NCBI GenBank assembly: GCA_910585155.1
Contig: CAJUEC010000052.1
Coordinates: forward strand, 1 to 13,497
DNA length: 13,497 nt
Reading direction: 5' to 3'
DNA from: an uncultured Oscillospiraceae bacterium
Lineage (GTDB): Bacteria > Bacillota > Clostridia > Oscillospirales > Oscillospiraceae
The notes below the pieces were generated by a model. It worked only from the letters and a program-made list of their open reading frames with translations, searched no databases and was not told the origin of the DNA. Below are positions 7,249 through 13,497 of this stretch, in pieces. How positions within the stretch are numbered: the stretch's first letter is position 1; each line of letters begins with the position of its first letter. The position numbers and the translations under genes are program-made.

Positions 7249-7719
7249 ATGAGCGGCGGAACACCGCGCATCTGCTTTGCGGCGTCCTCCGGCGGGCACC
7301 TGTCGGAGCTGATGATGCTGCGCCCTCTGATGGACCGTTACGACAGCTTTTTGGTCACAGAACGGACCGCCTATCCGGCAGCCGCGGGGGACATGCGGCG
7401 CCACTACCTCCTCCAGGTCAACCGCCGCGAATGGTCCTGCCTCCCCAGGCTGATCGTCAACGCCTTTCGCTCCCTGGGCATTTACCTGGCGGAGCGGCCG
7501 GACGTGGTGGTCTGTACCGGCGTGCTGGCCACCGTGCCCCTCTGCCTGCTGTGCACGCTGTTTGGAAAGAAGCTGGTGTTTATTGAATCCTACGCCAAGG
7601 TCAAGACGCCCACCTTGACGGGGAAGCTCCTCTACCCCTTCGCGGACCGCTTCTATGTCCAGTGGCGGGAGCTGCTGGCCTTCTACCCCAAGGCGGTGTG
7701 CGTGGGCGGCGTCTATTGA
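7249..7719 (+). CDS. pssD: Alg14/PssD/Cps14F-type glycosyltransferase subunit (membrane and acceptor half)
   Basis: A 156-residue protein of normal length for the bacterial Alg14 homologues. It has the SSGGHL loop at 13-18, a VVVCTG segment at 86-91, where the family usually has STGA, then GKKLVFIES (106-114), a T-x-x-LTGKLLYP stretch (120-130) and FYVQW (135-139). In this family the Alg14-like half lies at the membrane and binds the lipid acceptor, while the Alg13-like half, encoded 9 bp downstream, binds the UDP-sugar; both are needed. In Streptococcus pneumoniae serotype 14 the equivalent pair adds the second sugar, beta-1,4-galactose, to lipid-linked glucose; a second-sugar role is likely here, but the sugar is not readable. 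Confidence 0.92.
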   Translation: MSGGTPRICFAASSGGHLSELMMLRPLMDRYDSFLVTERTAYPAAAGDMRRHYLLQVNRREWSCLPRLIVNAFRSLGIYLAERPDVVVCTGVLATVPLCLLCTLFGKKLVFIESYAKVKTPTLTGKLLYPFADRFYVQWRELLAFYPKAVCVGGVY

Positions 7720-7728
7720 GGTGGCGGC

Positions 7729-8205
7729 ATGATATTTGTAACAGTCGGGTCCCAAAAATTCCCCTTTGACCGCCTGATTCAAAAGGTGGATCAGATGATC
7801 CGGGCGGGCCTCATCCAAGAAGAGGTGTTCATTCAGACGGGGACCGGCAAATATGTCCCCAGCTGCCGCCATCAGGCCTTTTACCGGCAGGAGCACTTCC
7901 AGGAGCTGATGGAGGCCTGCGGCATCCTCATCACCCACGGCGGCGCGGGCACCATGGTGGACGCGGTGAAGCGTGGAAAGAAGACCATCGTGGTCCCCCG
8001 CCTGGCCCGGTATGGGGAGCATGTGGACGACCACCAGCTGGAGCTGACACAGCGGCTTCACCAGCTCAAGCTCATCCGCGCCTGCCCGGACGTGGAGCTG
8101 CTGCCCCAGGCCCTGCTGGACCTCCGGGAGCAGAGCTTTGAGCCGTTCCGCTCCAACACGGAGGTGTTCCTGGCCTCCCTGGACCGCTGCATCCGCTCCC
8201 TGTAG
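7729..8205 (+). CDS. pssE: Alg13/PssE/Cps14G-type glycosyltransferase subunit (UDP-sugar binding, catalytic half)
   Basis: A 158-residue protein equal to the C-terminal half of a GT28 (MurG-like) enzyme. Visible motifs are the N-terminal VTVGS (4-8), the nucleotide-sugar loop ITHGGAGTM (68-76), VPR at 89-91 and EHVDDHQ (98-104). It is the partner of the preceding Alg14-like subunit, and its ribosome site (GAGGTGG) overlaps the stop codon of that gene, so the two chains are probably made in equal amounts. Together they should add one sugar to the undecaprenyl-linked acceptor at the inner membrane face. The length is as expected and the motifs are intact. Confidence 0.92.
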   Translation: MIFVTVGSQKFPFDRLIQKVDQMIRAGLIQEEVFIQTGTGKYVPSCRHQAFYRQEHFQELMEACGILITHGGAGTMVDAVKRGKKTIVVPRLARYGEHVDDHQLELTQRLHQLKLIRACPDVELLPQALLDLREQSFEPFRSNTEVFLASLDRCIRSL

Positions 8206-8207
8206 AC

Positions 8208-8214
8208 AGGAGGA
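8208..8214 (+). promoter_or_regulatory. Ribosome binding site deciding the start of the GT4 gene
   Basis: AGGAGGA lies 4 bases before the ATG at 8219 and just after the TAG stop of the preceding gene. It selects this start over an in-frame ATG at 8138 that would overlap the preceding gene and add 27 residues unlike any glycosyltransferase N-terminus. Confidence 0.7.
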
Positions 8215-8218
8215 CCCT

Positions 8219-9277
8219 ATGAAGATTTTGGAGATTGGTCCCAGCGAAACCCTCGCCCGGGGCGGGATGGCCGAGGTCATCCGGGGGATCCGGGAGAGCC
8301 CATACCTGGGCCAGGAGTTTGAAATTGACAGCTTCCCCTCTTACATAGACGGCAGCCTGCCTGTCCGGCTGCTGTATTCCCTCTGGGGATATTTGCGTTT
8401 TTTGACCTGTTACCGAAAATACGACCTCTTCCACATTCACACAGCGGAGCGGGGAAGCACCTTCCGCAAGAACTTTTACCTGCGGGCGGTGAAGCGGGCC
8501 GGAAAGCGGGCGGTGGTCCATGTCCACGGCGCGGAGTACCTGCGCTTTTATGATGGCCTGGCTCCCCGGAAAAAGCGGATTGTGGACGGCTTTTTCCGCC
8601 GGGCGGATCTTGTGCTGGCCCTGTCCGACGGCTGGAGGCGGGAGCTGGAGCGCCGTTTCCCCATGCGGGCCTGCCGGACGCTCTACAACGGGGTGGACCC
8701 GGCGAAGCTCCAGCCGGCGGTTTCCAACCCGGCGGAGCACCGCTGCTCCTTTTTGATGCTGGGCCGGCTGGGGCGGCGGAAGGGAAGCTATGACCTGATC
8801 GCCGCGGCGGAGCTGGCCCTCCGGCGCAATCCCGCGCTGAAGCTCTGTCTGGCCGGGGACGGCGAGGTGGAGCAGGTCCGGGCTCTGGTGCGGGAGAAAG
8901 GGCTGGAGGGGAATATCGAGGTGCCCGGCTGGATTGACGGGGCGGAGAAGCTGCGCCGGCTGCGGGACGCGGCCACAGTGGTTCTGCCCTCCTATCACGA
9001 GGGGCTGCCCATGGCCATTTTAGAGGCAATGGCGGCGGGCAAGGCCATCATCAGCACCACCGTGGGCGCGATTCCAGAAGTGGTGGGGGCGGAGAACGGC
9101 ATTCTGGTAGAGCCCGGCGACATCCCCGCCCTGGCGGAGGCCCTGCTGCGGTGCAGCGGCGATGGGGATGCCCTGGCCCGCATGTCCGCCAGCAGCAGAA
9201 AGCGGGCCCAGGAGGTGTTCAGCATCCGCAGAACCCACGAGGCGCTGGCGGAATGCTACAGGCTGGCCGCAGAGTGA
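8219..9277 (+). CDS. GT4 family glycosyltransferase (GT-B fold)
   Basis: A 352-residue retaining-type glycosyltransferase with both GT-B halves. The N-terminal half has the GGMAEV loop (15-20), FHIHT (71-75) and HVHGAEY (101-107). The C-terminal half has LYNGVD (155-160), LGRLGRRKG (181-189), LAGDGE (211-216) and the E-x7-E motif (E261 and E269 in HEGLPMAILEA) that contacts the sugar-nucleotide donor. Enzymes of this kind add hexoses or aminosugars to lipid-linked intermediates in the cytoplasm. Length and motifs are complete. It follows the PssE gene by 13 bp and precedes two GT2 genes, so it likely acts on the second or third sugar of the repeat unit. The sugar and the linkage cannot be inferred. 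Confidence 0.93.
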   Translation: MKILEIGPSETLARGGMAEVIRGIRESPYLGQEFEIDSFPSYIDGSLPVRLLYSLWGYLRFLTCYRKYDLFHIHTAERGSTFRKNFYLRAVKRAGKRAVVHVHGAEYLRFYDGLAPRKKRIVDGFFRRADLVLALSDGWRRELERRFPMRACRTLYNGVDPAKLQPAVSNPAEHRCSFLMLGRLGRRKGSYDLIAAAELALRRNPALKLCLAGDGEVEQVRALVREKGLEGNIEVPGWIDGAEKLRRLRDAATVVLPSYHEGLPMAILEAMAAGKAIISTTVGAIPEVVGAENGILVEPGDIPALAEALLRCSGDGDALARMSASSRKRAQEVFSIRRTHEALAECYRLAAE

Positions 9278-9282
9278 GGAGG
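9277..9282 (+). promoter_or_regulatory. Ribosome binding site deciding the start of the first GT2 gene
   Basis: AGGAGG, starting on the last base of the preceding stop codon, lies 5 bases before the ATG at 9288. It selects that start over the in-frame ATG at 9162, whose extra 42 residues lie inside the preceding gene in another frame. Confidence 0.7.
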
Positions 9283-9287
9283 CCGGT

Positions 9288-10271
9288 ATGGAAAAGCCCT
9301 TGATCAGCGTGATTGTGCCGGTCTATAACGTGGAGGGGTATCTGGAGGGATGCCTCAGCTCACTTTTGGCCCAGACCTGGCCCAGCATGGAAATTATTTT
9401 AGTGGACGACGCCTCCACGGACGGCAGCGGGCTGCTCTGCGACGCCTATGCCGCCCGGGACGCCCGGGTGCGGGCCGCCCATTTTCAGGAAAACCGGGGC
9501 CCCTCCGCCGCCAGGAACAGGGGCATCCGCTGGGCCCGGGGCGCATTCCTCTCCTTCGTGGATGCCGACGACCGCGTGGAGCCCGACCTGCTGGAGCGGC
9601 TGTACCGCTGTCTGGAGGAGACGGGGGCGGAGGTCAGCGCCTGCGCCGCCGACGGCATCACCCTGCGGCGCGGCCCCGCCGCCGTCTACTCCCGGCCCGA
9701 GGCCGTTCGCTGTCTGGCCCAGGGCTTTCCCTTCAACCATGTGCCCTGGGGAAAGCTCTATCGGGGAGAGCTGGTACGGCAGTGTCCCTTTGACGAGTCT
9801 GTCTTCTACAGCGAGGACCTGCTGTTCCTCTACTCGGTCCTCAAGCGGGCCCGGCGGGTCAGCTATCTGCCGGACGTCCTCTACCACTATACCCACAGAG
9901 AGGGCAGCCAGGTTCAGAGCGGCATGGACGAACGGAAGTGCACGGCGCTCTCCGCCCACGACGCTGTGTGCTGGGACGCCGCCGCGAATTTCCCCGAGGC
10001 GGCGGAGGATTTCCGGCGGCTGGCCCTGGAGGCGGACCGGAGCATGGCCATGCTCACGGTCAAAAACGGCGGCGGGGAAGGGCGGCCCCTTCCGTACCTG
10101 AAGAGGCTCCAGGCAAACGTCCGGCGTCATTTCAGCTGGAGGGCGCTGGCCCTGTGCCCCAGCGCCAAGGACAGGGCCTCGATTCTCATGCTGTATGTCA
10201 GCGCCGCGGCCTTCTGGTGCGCCGCGGCCGCTTTTACCCGCCTGAAGAGAGACAGGAGGGGAGGACAGTGA
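9288..10271 (+). CDS. GT2 family glycosyltransferase, first paralogue
   Basis: A 327-residue GT-A fold enzyme. The N-terminal catalytic domain shows SVIVPVYNVE (7-16), the nucleotide-binding D40-D41, an ENRG..AARN stretch (68-77) and the metal-binding DADD (92-95). Further on are WGKLY (154-158) and SEDLLF (175-180), typical of the EpsJ/WcaA-like subgroup of capsule GT2 enzymes. The C-terminal 60 residues hold an RRHFSW motif (279-284) and a hydrophobic segment (about 297-316) that may bind the membrane. It should transfer one sugar from an activated donor to the growing lipid-linked unit. It aligns with the next gene along its whole length, so the two arose by tandem duplication. The stop overlaps the next start (GTGA). 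Confidence 0.92.
   Translation: MEKPLISVIVPVYNVEGYLEGCLSSLLAQTWPSMEIILVDDASTDGSGLLCDAYAARDARVRAAHFQENRGPSAARNRGIRWARGAFLSFVDADDRVEPDLLERLYRCLEETGAEVSACAADGITLRRGPAAVYSRPEAVRCLAQGFPFNHVPWGKLYRGELVRQCPFDESVFYSEDLLFLYSVLKRARRVSYLPDVLYHYTHREGSQVQSGMDERKCTALSAHDAVCWDAAANFPEAAEDFRRLALEADRSMAMLTVKNGGGEGRPLPYLKRLQANVRRHFSWRALALCPSAKDRASILMLYVSAAAFWCAAAAFTRLKRDRRGGQ
10254..10261 (+). promoter_or_regulatory. Ribosome binding site deciding the GTG start of the second GT2 gene
   Basis: AGGAGGGG lies 6 bases before the GTG at 10268, inside the end of the preceding gene. The GTG overlaps that gene's TGA stop by 4 bases, which suggests translational coupling. An earlier in-frame ATG at 9938 would add 110 residues that only mirror the first GT2 gene in a wrong frame. 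Confidence 0.7.
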
Positions 10272-11260
10272 CGGAGCTGCAACAGCCGCGGATCAGCGTG
10301 ATTGTTCCGGTATACAATGTGGAGGCGTACGTGGAGCGGTGTCTGGCCTCCCTGGCGGCGCAGACCTACCCCCAGACGGAGTTCCTTGTGATCGATGACT
10401 GCTCTGCCGACGGCAGCGGACAGATCTGCGACGCCTGGGCGGCCCGCGACGGGCGGTTTCAGGTCGTTCACCTTCCAGAAAACCTGGGGCTTTCCAACGC
10501 CAGAAACGAAGGGGTCCGCCGGGCGTCGGGGGCCTATATCTCCTTTGTGGACTCGGACGACTATGTGGAGCCCCAGCTGCTGGAGGCGCTGTACCAGGCG
10601 CTGACGGAGGGCCGCGCGGACATCAGCGTCTGCGCGGACCACGGCCTGCGCCTGAAGGCCGGTCCCGCCCAGGTTTTTTCTCCGGCGGAGGCCGCCCATT
10701 GTCTGGCCCGGCGCTCCCCCTTTCTCTGGACGGCCTGGGGTAAGCTCTTTCCGGCGGAGCTGGCCAAACAGCTCCCCTTTCACCGGCAGGCGCTGTGCTG
10801 CGAGGACCTCCTGTTTTTCTATCAGGCCTTGAAACGGGTCCACCGCATTGCCTACGTGCCGGCCCCCCTCTACCACTATGTCTACCGGGAGGGCAGCCTG
10901 ATCAACAACGGCGTGACAGAAAAGCGCTGCGTGGTCCTCTCCGTTCTGGACCGAATCTGCACGGATGCCGCCGCAGCTTTTCCGGAGACGGAGGCCTGCT
11001 TCCGGCAGATTGCGCTGGATACCGCCGCCCGCCTGTCCATGCAGGCCGCGGAGAGCGGCGTGGACGGCAGCGCGGGGGACTATTTGAGGCGCTTCCGGGA
11101 TGATACGCGCCGCCACTTCAGCTGGAGCGCGTGGCGCCTCTGTCCGGATCAAAAAAGCATGGCGGCGGAGCTGGCCCTCTGTGCCGGTGTGCCGGTCTTT
11201 GAGGCGCTGGCCGCGCTCTACCGGCTGATCAAGCCCCTGCGGAAGAACGGGATGGAGTGA
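10268..11260 (+). CDS. GT2 family glycosyltransferase, second paralogue
   Basis: A 330-residue GT-A enzyme with SVIVPVYNVE (10-19), D43-D44, ENLGLSNARN (71-80), the metal-binding DSDD (95-98), WGKLF (157-161) and CEDLLFF (178-184). The catalytic set is complete. By hand alignment the first 100 residues are about 60 percent identical to the preceding GT2, and the similarity continues to the C-terminal RRHFSW motif (281-286) and LCP (291-293), so this is a full-length tandem paralogue. Differences cluster in the acceptor half, which fits duplication followed by a change in acceptor or linkage. It starts with GTG and is likely coupled to translation of the gene before. It probably adds the last or next-to-last sugar of the unit. 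Confidence 0.92.
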   Translation: MTELQQPRISVIVPVYNVEAYVERCLASLAAQTYPQTEFLVIDDCSADGSGQICDAWAARDGRFQVVHLPENLGLSNARNEGVRRASGAYISFVDSDDYVEPQLLEALYQALTEGRADISVCADHGLRLKAGPAQVFSPAEAAHCLARRSPFLWTAWGKLFPAELAKQLPFHRQALCCEDLLFFYQALKRVHRIAYVPAPLYHYVYREGSLINNGVTEKRCVVLSVLDRICTDAAAAFPETEACFRQIALDTAARLSMQAAESGVDGSAGDYLRRFRDDTRRHFSWSAWRLCPDQKSMAAELALCAGVPVFEALAALYRLIKPLRKNGME

Positions 11261-11269
11261 CGGGGCCGG

Positions 11270-12799
11270 ATGAACAAGGCGGAGCACATCGCGAAAAACA
11301 TCAAATACGCCGTGGCGGGGGAGCTTCTGCTGGCTGTGCTGAAGTTTATCTCCCGCCGGGTGTTCGTCCTCCTGCTGGGCCGGGAATACCTGGGGCTGAA
11401 CGGGCTCTTCACCGACGTGCTCTCCATGCTCTCCCTGGCGGAGCTGGGATTCAACGTCTCCATCACGTACAGCCTCTACCGTCCGGTGGCCCAGGGGGAT
11501 ACCGAGCTTGTGAAGTCCCTGATCCGGCTGTACCGGCGGGTTTACCGGGCCGTCGGCCTGGTGGTTTTGGCGCTGGGCCTGTCCCTGCTCTCGTTTCTCA
11601 GCTTCTTTGTCAAGGAGATGCCGAAAGACATCCCCCATATCCCGCTGATCTATGTGCTGAACCTGGCCAACGCCGGCATCTCCTACTTTTTTTCCCACAA
11701 ATCCACTCTGCTCTTTGTCCATCAGAAAAAATATGTCGAGACCTCCATCCGCGCCGCTGTGTCGCTGGCCGCCACCGCGGCCCAGATCATCACGCTGTTT
11801 TTCACCCGGAATTACTTGTACTACCTCTGCCTCTCCATCGCCGCCACGGTGGTCCAAAACATCGCCATCACCGTGAAAGCGGACCGGCTTTTCCCCTGCC
11901 TGCGGGAGAGGGACGTCCGCCCCCTGCCCCCGGAGATCCTGGGGGAGATCCGCCGCAACGTGCGGGCCATGCTCCTTCACCGCATTGGCGCCGTGGCGGT
12001 TTTCAACACCGACAACCTGCTGATCTCCAAGTTTGTGGGGGTGGCCGCCGCCGGACTGTACTCCAACTATATGATGATACGGGGGTTTCTCAACATCCTG
12101 GTCAGCGCGCTCTTCGACGCCATCACCCCCGCCCTGGGGAACCTGACCGCCACGGAACCGGAGGCGCGCAGGCAGACGGTCTTCCGCCGCCTGAATTTTT
12201 TCTCCGGGTGGCTGTTCGGCTGGATGAGCATCTGCCTGTTCTGCCTTTACGACCCGTTTATCGACATTTGGCTGGGCCGCGGCTACCTGCTGCCCAAGCC
12301 GGCGGTGCTGCTGATCGTCCTGAATTTTTACGTCAACAGCATGCGAACCCCTGTGAACAACACCAAAAGCGTTCTGGGCCTCTTTTGGGATGACCGCTAC
12401 AAATCCATCCTGGAGGCGGTCTTGAATCTGGTGGTCTCCGTGCTGCTGGCCCAGTGCTGGGGCGTCGCGGGCATCATGGCCGGGACGCTGATCAGCACCC
12501 TGGCGTTTCCCTTTTGGTGCGAGCCCCTGGTGCTCTGCCGCCGGGGCCTGCGGATGTCCGTAAAACACTATTTCACAGGGTACTTCGCCCACCTTGCCGT
12601 CACTGCCTCCGCCGGAGCGCTGACGTGGCTGCTGTGCCGCGCGCTGGGCGGCGGCTTGGGCTGGTTTTTACTGAAGTGCCTGCTCTGCGCGGCGGTTCCA
12701 AACGCGGTGTACCTGGCGGTCTACCGGCGGAGGGAGGAGCTGTCCTTCTTCAAGCATGCGGCGGCGCATGCCGTGGGCAGGCGCCGGAGCGGCCGCTGA
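11270..12799 (+). CDS. Wzx-like polysaccharide repeat-unit flippase
   Basis: A 509-residue protein with about 12-14 membrane helices and the marks of the Wzx/MOP oligosaccharide flippases of Firmicutes: the YLGLNGLFTDVL stretch (40-51) followed by LSLAELGFN (54-62) and YSLYRP (67-72), the central FNTDNLLISKFVG (245-257) with GLYSNY (262-267), and FWDDRY (372-377). Wzx proteins move the undecaprenyl-diphosphate-linked repeat unit across the membrane. The gene follows the second GT2 by 9 bp and is the last gene of the operon, ending 25 bp before a strong terminator hairpin. Its ribosome site is weak (GGAG at 11254-11257 or GGGG at 11262-11265), so it may depend on coupling to the gene before. 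Length is normal for the family. Confidence 0.93.
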   Translation: MNKAEHIAKNIKYAVAGELLLAVLKFISRRVFVLLLGREYLGLNGLFTDVLSMLSLAELGFNVSITYSLYRPVAQGDTELVKSLIRLYRRVYRAVGLVVLALGLSLLSFLSFFVKEMPKDIPHIPLIYVLNLANAGISYFFSHKSTLLFVHQKKYVETSIRAAVSLAATAAQIITLFFTRNYLYYLCLSIAATVVQNIAITVKADRLFPCLRERDVRPLPPEILGEIRRNVRAMLLHRIGAVAVFNTDNLLISKFVGVAAAGLYSNYMMIRGFLNILVSALFDAITPALGNLTATEPEARRQTVFRRLNFFSGWLFGWMSICLFCLYDPFIDIWLGRGYLLPKPAVLLIVLNFYVNSMRTPVNNTKSVLGLFWDDRYKSILEAVLNLVVSVLLAQCWGVAGIMAGTLISTLAFPFWCEPLVLCRRGLRMSVKHYFTGYFAHLAVTASAGALTWLLCRALGGGLGWFLLKCLLCAAVPNAVYLAVYRRREELSFFKHAAAHAVGRRRSGR

Positions 12800-12823
12800 A
12801 ATCCCCCTTTTAAGCGGCTTTTG

Positions 12824-12867
12824 AAAAAGCTGAACGGCGTGACCCTGGTCACGCCGTTCAGCTTTTT
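12824..12867. terminator. Bidirectional rho-independent terminator between convergent genes
   Basis: Two perfectly matching 20-base arms (12824-12843 and 12848-12867) enclose a 4-base loop (CCTG, whose outer C and G can also pair). The left arm starts with five A and the right arm ends in a run of six T (12863-12868), so transcripts from either strand give a stem followed by a U tract. It lies between the flippase stop (12799) and the uracil permease stop (12908) and should end both transcripts. Confidence 0.93.
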
Positions 12868-12907
12868 TCATGATCGCCGCCCGTCTGCGGGGCGGTCAGC
12901 GCCTGTC

Positions 12908-13497
12908 TCAGTACCGCCCGAAATCGCCGGAGCGGCCGCCGGCCACGTCGGAGCCAAATTCGTAATCCTTGCCGGGGAGGATGGCGTTCAGGGCGATGCC
13001 CGCGATGGCGGCGATGGCCAGGGCGGTGAGGGTGATGTGGGTGCCCCGCACCTCAAAGGTCAGCCCGCCGGTGAACCCCAGGCCGCACACCAGGATGACG
13101 GCGGCAATGATAAGGTTGCGGGAGTTGGTGAAGTCCACCCGGTTCTCCACCACATTGCGCACGCCGATGGCGGAGATCATGCCGTAGAGGATGAAGGACA
13201 CCCCGCCCACGATGGCTGTGGGCATGGAGTTGACCACGGCGGCGAACATGGGGCTGAAGGACAGCGCCAGGGCGTAGATGGCCGCCAGCCGGATCACCTT
13301 GGGGTCGTACACCCGGGAGAGCACCAGCACGCCGGTGTTCTCGCCGTAGGTGGTGTTGGCGGGGCCGCCGAGCATAGCGGACAGGGAGGTGGCGATGCCG
13401 TCGCCGATGAGGGTGCGGTGGAGGCCGGGATCCTCGATGAAGTTCTCCCCCACGGTGGCGGAGATGGCGGACATGTCGCCGATGTGCTCCATCATGG
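12908..13497 (-). CDS. uraA: Uracil permease, NCS2 family (C-terminal part, cut at the window edge)
   Basis: About 195 residues of the C-terminal half of a nucleobase:cation symporter 2 protein; the full family length is over 400 residues, so the N-terminal part lies beyond 13497 and the ATG at 13495 is not the true start. Seen from the window edge inward: EHIGDMSAIS, holding the Glu that binds uracil in E. coli UraA, DPGLHRTL, GGPANTTYGENTGV with the second substrate-binding Glu, YDPKVIR, GGVSFILYGM and SRNLII. Several membrane helices follow, then a short polar tail ending in GRY. The Asp after EHIG replaces the His of E. coli UraA, a common variant in Firmicutes. It imports uracil for salvage and has no link to the polysaccharide operon, from which it is separated by a shared terminator. 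The related xanthine permeases are less likely given NTTYGENTGV. Confidence 0.93.
   Translation of the reverse strand, partial: MMEHIGDMSAISATVGENFIEDPGLHRTLIGDGIATSLSAMLGGPANTTYGENTGVLVLSRVYDPKVIRLAAIYALALSFSPMFAAVVNSMPTAIVGGVSFILYGMISAIGVRNVVENRVDFTNSRNLIIAAVILVCGLGFTGGLTFEVRGTHITLTALAIAAIAGIALNAILPGKDYEFGSDVAGGRSGDFGRY

Noticed and set aside
7099..8280. A 393-codon open frame on the - strand
   Set aside because: It is antisense to the PssD and PssE genes, which carry clear motifs; its own product has no recognisable fold or ribosome site.
10127..12592. An 821-codon open frame on the - strand
   Set aside because: It lies opposite the two GT2 genes and the flippase gene, all with intact family motifs and ribosome sites. 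Its product is rich in Gln, His, Arg and Gly, shows no recognisable domain and spans gene borders, as expected from GC-rich codon use on the other strand.
12792..12822. A weak second hairpin (GCCGCT at 12792-12797 with AGCGGC at 12813-12818, then TTTT)
   Set aside because: The stem is only 6 bp with a 15-base loop and overlaps the flippase stop; the strong terminator just downstream explains the region better.

Overview
The window reads as chromosomal DNA of a GC-rich member of the Firmicutes, most likely a gut clostridium of the Oscillospiraceae / Flavonifractor type. The reasons are strong AGGAGG-type ribosome sites before most genes, tightly packed co-directional genes, some TTG and GTG starts, a Gram-positive style exopolysaccharide gene set, and a UraA-type uracil permease next door. 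The taxonomic call is inference from style; no rRNA or marker gene is present.

Layout. Positions 40-918 encode a cysteine-rich protein with three zinc-ribbon-like repeats and a C-terminal AP2-like DNA-binding domain. From 983 to 12799 eleven genes run on the + strand with gaps of at most about 30 bp or overlaps of a few bases, so they are almost certainly one operon. In order they encode a monotopic phosphoglycosyl transferase (initiating enzyme), a membrane-anchored metallophosphoesterase, an unrecognised three-helix membrane protein with a large outside domain, a Wzz-like chain-length protein fused to a degenerate GGDEF domain, a Wzy-like polymerase, a split Alg14/Alg13-type glycosyltransferase (PssD/PssE), a GT4 glycosyltransferase, two paralogous GT2 glycosyltransferases, and a Wzx-like flippase. 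A perfect 20-bp inverted repeat at 12824-12867 ends the operon and also serves a convergent - strand uracil permease gene (12908 to the window edge, 5' part missing).

How the genes work together. This is a Wzx/Wzy-dependent capsule or exopolysaccharide locus. The first enzyme loads a sugar phosphate onto undecaprenyl phosphate. PssD/PssE, the GT4 and the two GT2 enzymes can add up to four more sugars, the flippase turns the lipid-linked unit outward, and the Wzy protein polymerises it under control of the Wzz-like protein(s).

What stands out is the control module. The tyrosine kinase and PHP phosphatase that usually accompany Gram-positive Wzz proteins are absent from the window. In their place are a chain-length protein carrying its own cytoplasmic pseudo-GGDEF domain (GGDEF replaced by GAGQY, no RxxD inhibitory site), a three-helix companion whose gene overlaps it by 4 bp, and a metallophosphoesterase. 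This is the best candidate here for something undescribed.
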